From NCBI GenBank assembly GCA_000482145.1, contig AUXH01000146.1, forward strand, positions 1 to 34,888: DNA of 34,888 nucleotides, given 5' to 3'. Below the pieces are notes generated by a model that worked only from the letters and a program-made list of their open reading frames with translations, did not search any database and had not been told where the DNA came from. The DNA is from Strigomonas culicis (taxonomy: Eukaryota; Euglenozoa; Kinetoplastea; Trypanosomatida; Trypanosomatidae). How positions within the stretch are numbered: the stretch's first letter is position 1; each line of letters opens with the position of its first letter. Below are positions 1 to 9,077 of the stretch, piece after piece. Made by a program: the position numbers and the translations under genes.

Positions 1-675
1 AGCGCGCCCGCGGGCGGTGGAAGTTGAGGCCCCGCACGTGCTCGTCCACCGGCGCCGTGGCGCTGCCCCCCACGACCAGTGACAGGTGCACCCCGTCAGC
101 GCGAGCGCGGGGTGGAGCAGGTCCCAGCGCACCGCCCGCCGCAGCGCCGCGGCCTCGCGCACAGGGCCGCAGTGGACGGCGCCGCGCGGCGCACCGTCGC
201 GCCCGCCCTCGCGCGCGAGACGCAGGAGGCGGAAGGAGCTCGCCGCGACGCCGGTGGCCACCGGGGCGCCCGCGTAGCTCAGCGCAAAGAGGGTGCGGTC
301 GGCCGCTTCGTACGTCACCGTGGAGGCGCCGCACCACGCCGGCAGCCCCTCGTACACCGTCGCGTCCAGGTAGTAGGACCGCAGCGGCGCGCCGTGCGGG
401 CCCAGGCAGTCCCGCCGCTGCGCCTCCGCCGCAGCCACGAGCGCGTCCTCCTCCCACTCCTCCTGCCCCTCGCCGGCAGGGCTCGGCGAGTGCGAGTGGG
501 GGGAGCCGCCCTCGCTGTCGCGCAGCGGGTAGTAGTAGATGGGCCGGTCGTTTGTCTCGTCGTCCTCGAAGCGGTCCTCCTCGCTGTCGCACGGGTCGTC
601 GCGCTGCCGGTAGAAGCGGCGGCGCGCCTCGCCGGTGGGGAAGCCGTTGAAGCCGAACTCGTACCAGCTCCGCAT
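1..675 (-). CDS. Unidentified protein, N-terminal part (runs off window)
   Basis: I do not recognise this protein. The ATG at 675 opens a frame that stays open to the window edge (225 codons). It starts MRSWYEFGFNGFPTGEARRR, followed by an acidic, low-complexity stretch (about residues 30-42, rich in D/E) and a Ser/His/Pro patch (about 57-66). A more globular part follows (about 95-193). After about residue 193 (near base 97) the annotated frame becomes implausible, while the neighbouring frame reads DGVHLSLVVGGSATAPVDEH, which looks like real protein; a frameshift or sequencing indel is possible there. No signal peptide or membrane segment is evident. It is the last gene of the left file in this window. 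Coding sense is supported by GC3-rich codon use and by its position in the minus-strand file. Confidence 0.6.
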   Translation of the reverse strand, partial: MRSWYEFGFNGFPTGEARRRFYRQRDDPCDSEEDRFEDDETNDRPIYYYPLRDSEGGSPHSHSPSPAGEGQEEWEEDALVAAAEAQRRDCLGPHGAPLRSYYLDATVYEGLPAWCGASTVTYEAADRTLFALSYAGAPVATGVAASSFRLLRLAREGGRDGAPRGAVHCGPVREAAALRRAVRWDLLHPALALTGCTCHWSWGAAPRRRWTSTCGASTSTARGRA

Positions 676-1028
676 CCGACACTAAAGACCCGCAGTAGAG
701 GTCGCTGGAAGGGACGTGTAGCTGTTGGTAAGACGCCAATCGTAGTGCTTCCCAGAAGTTATGGTGTGGCTGGGGTATTGCATGTGCTTGCACCCCCTCC
801 TTCTACTTGTTTATTCTTGCAGAAAAAAAAACGAGCAAGAGAGGGGAAGAGAAAAACGCATCGCACTCGCATCCACATTCTTATGATTAGCTGCCTGACC
901 ATCGCTCTCGTTGTGATCAGCCACACAGAGAAGGACACCCATTCACGACATGGACACGTATAATCGGCGATAGCGATGACACAAGACCGCTTCACTAAAG
1001 GGCATATAAGGAATATAATAAGTGCAGA
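676..1028. other. Spacer between the unidentified gene and mutY
   Basis: AT-richer spacer that should hold the 3' UTR of the glycosylase gene and the 5' UTR of the downstream minus-strand gene. On the minus strand there is a T-rich tract near 822-835, a plausible splice-acceptor polypyrimidine tract. I see no gene. Confidence 0.5.
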
Positions 1029-2444
1029 CTAGTCTGCTGTTGAGCGAGACCGTTTGGGCGCGGCCGCGGCCGTCTTCTTCTTCGTCACGCGCCCCTGCTT
1101 CTTTCGATCCGGCAGCAGGTGCAGCTCCTTCCACAGCAAGCGGCTCGCGGCCAGCGCCTGCAGCTCCGCCTCGCTCTTCACAAATACGCGTGGCGGCGGC
1201 GCCTCCTCCGTTGCCGTCGCCGTCGCCGCCGCGGCCGTCTTCTTGGGCGTACCCTTGCGTCTTGCTAGACCCGGCTTCGCCTCCTCACTCCGCGGGGGAG
1301 GCTGCGACGCTGCGGCGCCAGCGGGGGCCTGCAGCTGCGCGGCCAGCGCGCCGCACACGCGCGCCTCCTCCGCCCCGTCCGGCCACCGCACGTGGTAAAC
1401 GTCCACCAGCATGTCGATGTGTGAGAAGACGTGCTTCAGCTGCCCGACCCGCCGCGGGGCCGCGGCAGCCCCGCCGCGAAGCGCCTGCACGGCCGCCGCC
1501 GCGGTGGCGCCCCCCGTGTGCCCGAGGGACGGGAGCTCCAGCATCCCGCCGAGCAGCCCGCCCTCCGGCCGCCGCACGACCGCGTAGCGCCGCCCCGCGA
1601 ACTCGTGCACGACGCACACCACCTCCTCCACCCGCTTCTTCGACGAGGCCGCGCGCAGCGGGATGACGCCCTCAATGGCCGTGATCTCGCCATCCAGCAG
1701 GGCCGCGCGCGCGCCGCAGTAGGCCTTCAGCGGGCACTCGCCGCACAGCGGCGCGCCGGCCGGCCGGCAGATAGAGGCGCCCAGCTCCATCAGCCCCTGG
1801 TTGAGCGCGCCGGGGGCCGTGCACGGGGCCGCGCCGCCGGCGGTCATCAGCTCCTGCCCCCACTCCCCCGCGCGTTTGATGCTCGCCGGCTTCTTGGGGT
1901 CCACGTCACGCTCGGCCCGCAGCCGGCTCAGCACGCGCACCACGTTACCGTCCACCGCGATCACCGGCTCATGGTAGCACACGGAGGCGATGGCGGCGGC
2001 CGTGTAGGGGCCGATGCCCGGTATCTTCAACAGCTCCGCCACGCTGCGCGGCATGCCGACTGCCGCACCCCTCTGCTGCTGCTGCGCGTGACGCTCGGTG
2101 AGGTACCGCGCGCCCTCGCGGAGGTACATGGCGCGGCGGTAGTAGCCCATCCCGGCCCACACCGCGCGCACCTCCGCCTCGCTCGCCGCCGCGAGGGCCT
2201 CAATCGTCGGGAAGTGGCTCATCCACGCCGCGTAGTAGCGCACGACGGTGCCGAGCTGCGTCTGCTGCGACATCACCTCCGACACCCATATGTGATAGGG
2301 GTCGTAGCGCTTGCTGTGGTAGGTGGCCGCCGTCACGTGGGGGGAGCGCCAGGGGAGGTCGCGCCGCTGGTGCTCGATCCACCAGTCCACCACGGCGCGC
2401 TGCACGTCCGTGTGATAGGAAGCGCCACGGGCCGCCGCCAGCAT
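1029..2444 (-). CDS. MUTYH: A/G-specific adenine DNA glycosylase (MutY/MUTYH)
   Basis: Base-excision repair enzyme that removes adenine mispaired with 8-oxoguanine. The start is the ATG at 2444 (471 aa); the open frame continues a few codons upstream but has no earlier ATG. Seen: the DLPWR motif near the N-terminus; the catalytic-helix motif SEVMSQQTQ with Glu56; GMGYY; the helix-hairpin-helix LLKIPGIGPYTAAAIAS (about 139-154); the catalytic Asp165 in VDGNVVRVLSR; and a four-cysteine cluster at 226, 234, 237 and 243 that should bind [4Fe-4S]. A C-terminal NUDIX-like 8-oxoG recognition domain follows, with RPEGGLLGGMLELP and KHVFSHIDM. The first cysteine spacing is x7 rather than the usual x6. 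The tail is Lys/Ala-rich (KKKTAAAAPKRSRSTAD) and could be a nuclear signal. It lies between LC8 and the unidentified gene, with no functional link to either. Confidence 0.96.
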   Translation of the reverse strand: MLAAARGASYHTDVQRAVVDWWIEHQRRDLPWRSPHVTAATYHSKRYDPYHIWVSEVMSQQTQLGTVVRYYAAWMSHFPTIEALAAASEAEVRAVWAGMGYYRRAMYLREGARYLTERHAQQQQRGAAVGMPRSVAELLKIPGIGPYTAAAIASVCYHEPVIAVDGNVVRVLSRLRAERDVDPKKPASIKRAGEWGQELMTAGGAAPCTAPGALNQGLMELGASICRPAGAPLCGECPLKAYCGARAALLDGEITAIEGVIPLRAASSKKRVEEVVCVVHEFAGRRYAVVRRPEGGLLGGMLELPSLGHTGGATAAAAVQALRGGAAAAPRRVGQLKHVFSHIDMLVDVYHVRWPDGAEEARVCGALAAQLQAPAGAAASQPPPRSEEAKPGLARRKGTPKKTAAAATATATEEAPPPRVFVKSEAELQALAASRLLWKELHLLPDRKKQGRVTKKKTAAAAPKRSRSTAD

Positions 2445-2772
2445 CGGTGCACAGGACCGCAACTTGCGTAAAACCTACCTAAGTGGTGTGGGAAAGAGTA
2501 ACGTAGAGAGAAAAACAAGGGATAAAAGTAGATCAAAGGAGACGGGTACATGATTGAAAAGAAGAACAGAAAAAAAAAAGCAAGCGAATAAGATGTAGGG
2601 AACTCAAAGACGTAGAAGCAAGGTTGTCTTCTTTTCTTTTTTTTTTTTTGGTGATCTTGTGGATCACATTCTAATAAACATACAAGGTGGAAAGAGTGGG
2701 GAAAAAGAAGAGGAGAGGACAACTTAATTACATCGTTTAGCATCCAACCTTGCACCGGTGCCGTCTATCTCA
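2445..2772. other. Spacer between LC8 and mutY
   Basis: AT-rich spacer of about 330 bases. A T-run at about 2637-2650 (+ strand) and A/G-rich stretches at about 2555-2585, which read as pyrimidine tracts on the minus strand, would serve polyadenylation of LC8 and trans-splicing of the glycosylase mRNA. No gene seen. Confidence 0.5.
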
Positions 2773-3042
2773 TCAGAACTTGAACAGCAGGATACCCGTC
2801 TGGCCTACGTAAAAGTAGATGTAATGGTTCTGCTCGTGGGTCACAAAACTACCAAAGTTGCGGCCGACGAAGCAGCTCCACGTTGGGCCATACTTAGTGT
2901 CGAACTCCTTCTTAATGTGAGCCGCCACCTCGCGTTCGTTGTAGGCCTTCGTGAGTCCCTCCTGCGCGCACAGCACGGCATAGTTCTCCATCTCCTTTGG
3001 CATCTCGGAGAGCTTGACGGTGGCACTAGCGACTTGAGACAT
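2773..3042 (-). CDS. DYNLL1: Dynein light chain LC8
   Basis: Small dimeric hub protein of cytoplasmic and axonemal dyneins that binds short linear motifs in partner chains. The 89-residue length is exactly that expected for LC8. Family hallmarks are visible: MPKEMENYAVLCAQEGL, the helix AAHIKKEFDTKYGPTWSCFV, the core strand GRNFGSFVTHE, and the C-terminal YFYVGQTGILLFKF. The start ATG at 3042 follows AT-rich leader sequence and the stop is TGA. In trypanosomatids LC8 serves intraflagellar transport dynein and axonemal complexes. It is flanked by amastin-like and MutY genes. Confidence 0.97.
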   Translation of the reverse strand: MSQVASATVKLSEMPKEMENYAVLCAQEGLTKAYNEREVAAHIKKEFDTKYGPTWSCFVGRNFGSFVTHEQNHYIYFYVGQTGILLFKF

Positions 3043-4127
3043 GCTTCCTTGTCTTTTGTATTATATGATACTATATAGATATAAATATCTATATAGGGGG
3101 ATATAATTGTGCTTATATATGTATAGGTACTACAGGAGCTTTTGGCTGCGTGTGAGAGAGGAGAGAGAATGGGAAGGAGGATGGCAACTGAAGGAAGCAC
3201 AAGAAACGTGGAGAAAAGGTGAAATAGCCTCAGGCGTGCAGAACAGCAAAACGTGAGGCTCGAGTCCACATCCAAACGAAAGAAGAAGAAAAAAAAGAAA
3301 CAAGAAAATATTCTGTTTTTTAATGCTTCAGTTACAGATAAGCCTTCTAAAACTAAAAACCCTTCAATCTTTTCAACAAAAGAGAAAAAAATTACTACAA
3401 AAAGGGAATCACTATGTTGGCACGATTACGATTAAGTTCCCTAGAATTTATCTTTAACACTATATGTTTCTTTTTTATATATTTATTATTAAAGGAGAGA
3501 AAGGGAGTTATATTTAAAAAAAAAGCACGAATAATTATGAGCAAAAGCTCCCCCTAACAAAGATGCACTCATCTACAAGCGTGAGAGAGAAAAGGGAAAC
3601 AAATAAAAAAAAAGGCAGACTCAAGGAAAGGGCAAAAAAGAGAAGAAAAAGAGCTTTCGGTGTGACGAAAAAACAGCTTTCAGTTCTCTCCTTTTATGAC
3701 GAAACAGAAAAAAGAATCCTTCTATTCCATCTTTTTTCTTTCTTTGATAATGTATACCTTCTATTTACTTTCTTTTCTTTTTCACTATGCTTGAGGAGCT
3801 ATCATCCCGGAGTTCACAATTGTTCTCACCTCAGCCGATATTTTCAATCCTACAACAATGAAAAAAAAAACGCACTAGCTTTATTTGGAAAAAAAAAGAA
3901 ACAGTATTAAAACAGAAAATGAAAAGAAAAGAAAAAGAAAAGGTAAAGGCTCACGTGATGGTGTTCAAGAGGGAGATGCTTAGTATACTCCTGTTTCGTG
4001 CATAGCCTTAAAGTCCGTGAGCGTGCACTCTGCGTCGGCCGTTTCCTCATGAGGGCGGCCGCACTGGGTGCGGGACGCGCCTCCGTGTGCGTTGGACGCC
4101 GAGGCGGCTGCAGCGGCGATGTGGCGC
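3043..4127. other. Long AT-rich spacer (amastin-like 3' UTR and LC8 5' UTR)
   Basis: About 1.1 kb without a convincing gene. It contains A-rich and T-rich runs, short TA-rich words near 3060-3125, and an A/G tract at about 3274-3304 that is a strong pyrimidine tract on the minus strand and a candidate splice signal for LC8. Amastin mRNAs usually have long regulatory 3' UTRs, so most of the region may belong to the amastin-like transcript (inference). Small open frames here are A/T-biased and look accidental. Confidence 0.5.
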
Positions 4128-4769
4128 TCACTTCGCGTGGCCAAGGGCGATGGTCACCACGATGGTAGCATTGGCCACGAATTGGCAGCACCACGCTGTG
4201 ATAAAGAGAATAAGGCCAGCGCCAATGCGGTAATCGTCAGCAAAGACGCCCTGGCCGCAGAGGTTAGCCCAGTACATGGCCAGCATGGTGGACCACACGA
4301 CGAGCACGGCTACCATGTTGATGAAGGACATAATAGCGGCGACGACGGCCAGCTCCGCGTAGTGGAACAGCTCGAGGAAAGCGGTCGCGGACGTGAGGAG
4401 GCCACCAATGATGGACATGACGGAGAAGGTCTGCGCACCCTCCATGAGGGAGTTGCCCTTCGCGCACACAACCTTGCCGGGGCCCCACTCGTCCCAGTCG
4501 ATGTGACGGAACCAGGTCTCAAGGCACTTGGGCTTGTAACCCCAGATGGAATAGCACGCGGTCGAACCCTTTTTTTCCATCATGCCGATGGAGATACCAG
4601 CGGCGCAGAAGACAAAGCCGCACACGTTCAGCACAGTGAAGACGAGCACGCCCATGGACAGAGGGGGCTTCTCGTCTCCCTTCGCAGCAGTGTTTGCCAC
4701 CTGCTCCGCCTCGCTGTTCTTGTTGGAGTTCTCGTCGCCGACGACGGGCTCGTTGTTGGGATTCGACAT
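4128..4769 (-). CDS. Amastin-like surface membrane protein
   Basis: A 213-residue four-pass membrane protein of the kinetoplastid amastin family, expected at the cell surface or in the endomembrane system. Predicted segments lie at about 40-63, 114-135, 139-163 and 184-208. The first extracellular loop carries CYSIWGYKPKC (72-82), close to the amastin signature C-x-[ST]-x-W-G-x-K-x-x-x-C but one residue shorter before the second Cys. The N-terminus is an unusual polar, Asn/Glu-rich extension of about 35 residues (MSNPNNEPVVGDENSNKNSE) ahead of the first membrane segment. The start ATG at 4769 is directly preceded on the minus strand by an A-rich leader. The exact biochemical role of amastins is not settled. 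Confidence 0.87.
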   Translation of the reverse strand: MSNPNNEPVVGDENSNKNSEAEQVANTAAKGDEKPPLSMGVLVFTVLNVCGFVFCAAGISIGMMEKKGSTACYSIWGYKPKCLETWFRHIDWDEWGPGKVVCAKGNSLMEGAQTFSVMSIIGGLLTSATAFLELFHYAELAVVAAIMSFINMVAVLVVWSTMLAMYWANLCGQGVFADDYRIGAGLILFITAWCCQFVANATIVVTIALGHAK

Positions 4770-5443
4770 TTTTTTGTTCTTTTTAGTTAGTAGTGGATAG
4801 CTTTCCTTGTGATTACTTTAATAAATACTCTTCTGATTGAAAAAGAGTATTCTGTCGAGTAAGGTTTGGAGAAATTACTTTTTTTATTTCGCTAAAGAAA
4901 AAAAAAATGTGTCTAGAGTGACTTACAAGGCAATTGTTTTCTTTCAAAGAAGTACAATAGAGTATAAAGACGACCGGGGAGAAGAAGGAAGAAGCACGTT
5001 TGCACACACACACACACACACACACCTCAATGATCCATGCATCTGTACGAGTCGTCGCTCATTACGTTAACACATACAGAAGTGGCATTCCTTTTCTTCT
5101 TCTTTTTACTTCTTTTCTTTCTGATGAGTATTGGTAAGTATAAGAATGTATGAATGCGCAGTAAACCGCAGGTGTGCCCACGCTGCGGCCAACTGCGTTT
5201 GTAAGAAAGTCCATCCATAATAGATGTGTACATGTGTGTGTGTTACCGGGAAATATGCACCAGAGCGAAACATCTGAGGTAAGGTGGTAGCAACATCAAG
5301 AAGAAAGAATGCGTCGCCTCGATCTTCATGCCCATGACGAAGATGATCAGAAAGAAAGAAGTAAAAAAGAAATGGAAAGCAAGGATAAACACAATGGAAA
5401 AGGGAGAAAAAAAGAGTTTTTTTTTTTGTGAGTATAAGGGAAG
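4770..5443. other. Spacer between rhodanese-like and amastin-like genes
   Basis: About 670 bases holding the 3' UTR of the rhodanese-like gene and the leader of the amastin-like gene. It includes a (CA)n tract and several A/T runs. I see no gene. Confidence 0.5.
5003..5025. repeat. (CA)n dinucleotide microsatellite
   Basis: About eleven uninterrupted CA units (TG on the minus, transcribed strand) in the spacer upstream of the amastin-like gene. Likely length-polymorphic. Confidence 0.9.
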
Positions 5444-5989
5444 TCATTCAGCCTTGTTGTAAGGCAGATACTGCAGGAGCACCGCCATGCCGCAGAACCC
5501 AGTGGCGCCGGACACAAAGAGGCCGCATCCGACGAAAAGCGGTAGAGCAAAGAAATTCTGGTTGTAAAAGCGGGTGAGGAGCGTTCCGGAAAGAATCAGT
5601 GTGCTCGCAATGAGATGCACTTGGCGGATAACGGGCAGCGGCGCCTTCTTGTCTTCCACCACCGGCAGTCCTGCCGTCCTCCAGGCAGTGATGCCGCCGG
5701 TGAGATTGTAGAGCCCCACATTGCGGTAGGCGCTGTGGCTCTTTGCCACCACGCCGGCGAGCGACTGAGCGACGATGGAGGAGCGGTCGCCGGAGACGCA
5801 CTGGACACAAATCGGCAGTCTTCCGGCGGCCTGGAGAACTTCGTCCGGCTGCAGGGATGACTTGGGGAAGCTGTGCGAGCCTGCAATGTGCTCGCGGCGG
5901 TACTCAAAGGGTTCACGGACGTCGACGAGAAACACGTTCCTCTCTTTCAACATGCTGTGGAGGGCTGCGGGGGAAACTTGAGTCGCCAT
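5444..5989 (-). CDS. YgaP-like membrane rhodanese (sulfurtransferase) protein
   Basis: A 181-residue protein: an N-terminal rhodanese domain followed by two membrane helices of DUF2892 type, the architecture of bacterial YgaP. Seen: FLVDVREPFEYRREHIAGS (about 20-38); the active-site loop with Cys64 in CVSGDRS (64-70), matching the CxxGxR pattern; NLTGGITAW (95-103); hydrophobic helices at about 122-139 and 145-165; and a terminal motif GATGFCGMAVLL ending in YLPYNK, typical of DUF2892. The first in-frame ATG is at 5989; upstream in-frame codons are not ATG. It probably handles persulfide sulfur in a membrane; which membrane (mitochondrial or other) cannot be told, as there is no clear presequence. 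It lies between the GC-richer cullin and the amastin-like gene. Confidence 0.9.
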   Translation of the reverse strand: MATQVSPAALHSMLKERNVFLVDVREPFEYRREHIAGSHSFPKSSLQPDEVLQAAGRLPICVQCVSGDRSSIVAQSLAGVVAKSHSAYRNVGLYNLTGGITAWRTAGLPVVEDKKAPLPVIRQVHLIASTLILSGTLLTRFYNQNFFALPLFVGCGLFVSGATGFCGMAVLLQYLPYNKAE

Positions 5990-6239
5990 TTTCTGAGAAG
6001 GGAGTTGACGTAATAACCAGCGTGGGGAAAGCAAAAGGGCTTCATCGGTAAGGAAGAAGAGGAAAAGAAAGTGAGAGAGAGAGAGGGAGCATTAAAAGGG
6101 AAATGAGCTTGGTGAAAGAACAGAACGAGAAATGAACATAAAACAGAACAAAGACCTTGAAGTGTTCCGCTTCAGTTAGCATTGGCGGTACCTTTTTGTA
6201 TATGGATCTGATACTGATGAAACGTGTCTGCCGAGTGCC

Positions 6240-8558
6240 TCATGAAAAGCGAAACTCAAACAGCCGCTCCTCGTTGCGTTGGATAAAACCTCGCTGGATG
6301 AGCAGCTCCAAACTCCGCTTCACCATTTTCTCCGAAACGGGCGCGCGCTCCACGTTATGCGGCATGCTGTTGAGATGGTTGGTGATGGCCGCCACCGTCT
6401 GCGCCCCATCACGCTTGAGGAGCTGCATGGTCCCGGCCTCGAGCGCGATGCGGCTCATCCGCACCGTCTCGACGGCGGGCATACTAGGGGCCTCCTGCTC
6501 CCCCAAAGCGCGTGGGATAGTCTGGGGAACCAGATGCAGCGTCGCGGCCGTAGGGTTGAAGCCAAGGTGACGCTCCAACACCGACCGCCGCTGCGGCGGC
6601 CACGGCTGACACAACAGAACGCCGGAGGTGACGAGGGGAGCGAGGATCACCCTGCACTCCACCGGGGTGATCTGGATCTCCTCGCACAGCGTCATGAAGG
6701 GCCACGGTGTCGGGCGGTTAAAGCACTGCAGCAACACCAACTGCGGCAGACTCACCTCCAGGTCCACGTGCGGTTGGCCGCACCCTTCTGCAAGCCGCAG
6801 GCGCACGACGCCGAAGGAGTACCACCGCGAAAACTCCACAATTTGCCCTTTGTTGGCTTCCTGACACACTTCCCTCGCCTCTGCAATCGCAGCGTCCAGC
6901 GCGGGCGGCAGTACAACCTGGGCGCAGCTGTCCGTCAGCGGCCACGCACTCTTGGACAGAACGGCCGACCGCTTTGTGGGGCTGCTGATGTAGATAGCCT
7001 GAGAGGACGCGCTCTGGATCATGGCGCGACTGCGGAATAGTGTCGGGCTCAGATGGATGACACCGAGCAGGTCCAACGTGCGCCTCTCCAGATCTTCGTT
7101 GTAGCAACCGTGCAACAGCCGGCGCGCGAGGTGAGCGCGGTGGGCACCCAGGAAAGCCTCCCGCGCGGATGGATCCACCTCCGGTAGGAAAGAGTACAAG
7201 TGGACGGCTTCTTCCACGGCACTCTTGACCGTCTCATTCACGTCCGCCGCGTGGGACATGGTGTGCGAGAGGCGGTCCGCGATGTGCATGGCGAGGATGC
7301 AGTAGTTGACCGAGGAGGCAGTGCCGTCGACAAAGCCCCACCGCAGTCCCGTCTCGATGGCCTTCTCAACCCCGACGCTGCTCTCCCGGCTGACGGGGGC
7401 GGCCACTTTCAGGCTCTGAAACGTGTGATGAAAGAGTTGGATAATGTCAATGTACATGCCCTCCGTATTGGGCGCGCGACGCACTACATTCTGCAGGGAC
7501 TGGGCGAAGAAGGTGCGGAAGGCGGTCTCGAGGAGAGCGCGGCCCTGATGGCTCATCAGTAGGAGCTCGTAGACGCATTTGACACGCGGGTCGCTCGCAG
7601 CCTCGCTGCACCGCTGCATCCAACTCGCAGAGTCCACCGCTTGGAAGAAGTCGATGTTCTTGTCGACAATCTCTCTGATGAGCCACGCTTTGGCCACATC
7701 GTTCGATACCAGATACTTCTCGGATCGCTCCAGCTCCTTTTGAATATCGCTGAGGCACACTTCCGCGTAGGTTGTGATGTCTTGCCGGCGAAGTGCCTTG
7801 GTTCGCTCACTAAAGTACGTACACATGTTCTTCACGTAGTCTGCCTCGATCACACTTGAGTAAATGCCAGAAGGCAGCATCGCCAATTCGTCCTTCAGCT
7901 CGACAGCCAACTCGACCTCCGTCTCAGAGTTGGTCTCTCGGCCGGTCGTAACCAGCTTGTGAAACTCACTGCGCAAAGCATCCAATAGCGCCGGCGAGCA
8001 CACTTCCTCCATCCACAATCGCAGAGCCAAATCCTCTGTGAGCTCGAAGGGAAACTCCTCCAGCCCGATGACGGACCAGGTGGAGGCCATACAGGAAAAG
8101 ACCGTCTTGAGATGCATAATGGACACAAGGTACGAGCGCCAGAGGCGAATATAGGTCCGGATGATGTGCAGCTCTGACGACTGTGATCGTCCCAGCTCAG
8201 CCGCAAACTTGGTATAGACATGGTCACGCAGATGGCTTTGCAGCAATGCACTGAGGGCCCAGTTCACAACGTGAATCTGAGAAGCCTCTTTGGAGTAGCT
8301 ATCAAAGCTGGGTGATATGGGCAAGCCGTTGCAAGGGTGGGATACCAAGTGGTACGCAAGAACATGCGCATCTAAAGTGGTTTGTGCTATTCCTTTAAGT
8401 GTGAGTGGCTGATCTTTGCAGTCCCTTAATGCTTCATCCCAGTTGAGTATTGTTATACACTTTTCCTTCAATGGATTCCACAAATCGTAAAACATAAAGG
8501 GTTTTGATACCGACTGCGACAACAGCATGGCAAGTGGGCCAGACTCCCTATCAGTCAT
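6240..8558 (-). CDS. Cullin family protein (GC-richer copy)
   Basis: A 772-residue scaffold of a cullin-RING ubiquitin ligase. The N-terminal half is all-helical with cullin-repeat-like segments (for example IIRTYIRLWRSYLVSIMHL near 130). The C-terminal winged-helix neddylation domain is clear: ALEAGTMQLLKRDGAQ, with Lys715 at the NEDD8-acceptor position, then VKRSLELLIQRGFIQRNEE near the end (canonical form: IKK.IE.LI.R.Y..R). The central cullin-homology region is diverged but the length is normal for the family. ATG at 8558, TGA stop at 6240. The 5' leader just before the ATG is a (CAA)n-type repeat on the mRNA strand. It is tandem with, and strongly diverged from, the AT-rich cullin upstream. 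It cannot be assigned to CUL1, CUL3 or CUL4 by eye. Confidence 0.9.
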   Translation of the reverse strand: MTDRESGPLAMLLSQSVSKPFMFYDLWNPLKEKCITILNWDEALRDCKDQPLTLKGIAQTTLDAHVLAYHLVSHPCNGLPISPSFDSYSKEASQIHVVNWALSALLQSHLRDHVYTKFAAELGRSQSSELHIIRTYIRLWRSYLVSIMHLKTVFSCMASTWSVIGLEEFPFELTEDLALRLWMEEVCSPALLDALRSEFHKLVTTGRETNSETEVELAVELKDELAMLPSGIYSSVIEADYVKNMCTYFSERTKALRRQDITTYAEVCLSDIQKELERSEKYLVSNDVAKAWLIREIVDKNIDFFQAVDSASWMQRCSEAASDPRVKCVYELLLMSHQGRALLETAFRTFFAQSLQNVVRRAPNTEGMYIDIIQLFHHTFQSLKVAAPVSRESSVGVEKAIETGLRWGFVDGTASSVNYCILAMHIADRLSHTMSHAADVNETVKSAVEEAVHLYSFLPEVDPSAREAFLGAHRAHLARRLLHGCYNEDLERRTLDLLGVIHLSPTLFRSRAMIQSASSQAIYISSPTKRSAVLSKSAWPLTDSCAQVVLPPALDAAIAEAREVCQEANKGQIVEFSRWYSFGVVRLRLAEGCGQPHVDLEVSLPQLVLLQCFNRPTPWPFMTLCEEIQITPVECRVILAPLVTSGVLLCQPWPPQRRSVLERHLGFNPTAATLHLVPQTIPRALGEQEAPSMPAVETVRMSRIALEAGTMQLLKRDGAQTVAAITNHLNSMPHNVERAPVSEKMVKRSLELLIQRGFIQRNEERLFEFRFS

Positions 8559-8562
8559 ATCT

Positions 8563-8587
8563 TTGTTGTTGTTATTGTTGTTGTTGT
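8563..8587. repeat. (TTG)n / (CAA)n repeat in the 5' leader of the cullin mRNA
   Basis: An interrupted run of TTG triplets on the + strand reads as CAA triplets on the transcribed strand, a few bases upstream of the cullin ATG at 8558. CAA-rich leaders are unstructured and can favour ribosome scanning (known property; its use here is inference). Confidence 0.8.
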
Positions 8588-8644
8588 AAAATGTAAATGA
8601 TCTTTACGCAGACGCAGCACTTTTATGATGTTGCTATGGTGTTA

Positions 8645-8668
8645 CTGCGCGGAAAAAAAAAAAGAAAC
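8645..8668 (-). promoter_or_regulatory. Candidate trans-splice acceptor of the cullin gene
   Basis: On the minus strand a pyrimidine tract including an uninterrupted run of T is followed by CCGCGCAG, the first AG downstream, about 87 bases before the ATG at 8558. This is the usual layout of a kinetoplastid spliced-leader addition site. Confidence 0.55.
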
Positions 8669-8870
8669 AATAATAATAATGAGAAAAGAAAGAGGGAGAG
8701 AGGTGGAGTTTGAAAAAGAGTGATCATAGCAGATCATGTAAAAACAATTCCAAGGTATGGCAGTTGTGATTGTTATCTTTATAAATATATATATAAAGCA
8801 TGAATAGTATCCTTAGTGCCTAAGCACAGCGCTTGTTAGAAATAAACAATACATTTGAAGAGAAATTGAA

Positions 8871-8887
8871 AATAATAATAATAATAA
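8871..8887. repeat. (AAT)n triplet tract
   Basis: Five to six AAT units on the + strand in the cullin spacer. Complementary to the longer TTA tract 160 bases away. Confidence 0.85.
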
Positions 8888-9041
8888 ACTGGGAAACAAA
8901 AAAAAGAAGGAAGCGATGTTTTTTTTTTTTTGCCAGCTGATGTGCTCAAATACGGGGACATCTGCTGCAATAAGACTACCTCATTTCTTTTTTATTTTTT
9001 TCTGTATACTGTTTGCCAAATCGTTTATTTACTTATTGTTG

Positions 9042-9043
<2 letters not shown>

Positions 9044-9077
<34 letters not shown>
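9044..9077. repeat. (TTA)n triplet tract
   Basis: About eleven TTA units on the + strand, just past the stop of the AT-rich cullin on the transcribed strand, i.e. in its probable 3' UTR. Confidence 0.9.

Noticed and set aside
1431..2471. Long plus-strand frame across the MutY gene
   Set aside because: Shadow of a GC-rich gene; Arg/His/Ala-rich translation with no recognisable domain.
3563..3910. Plus-strand 115-codon frame in the amastin/LC8 spacer
   Set aside because: Lys/Phe-rich translation of A and T runs, antisense to the file.
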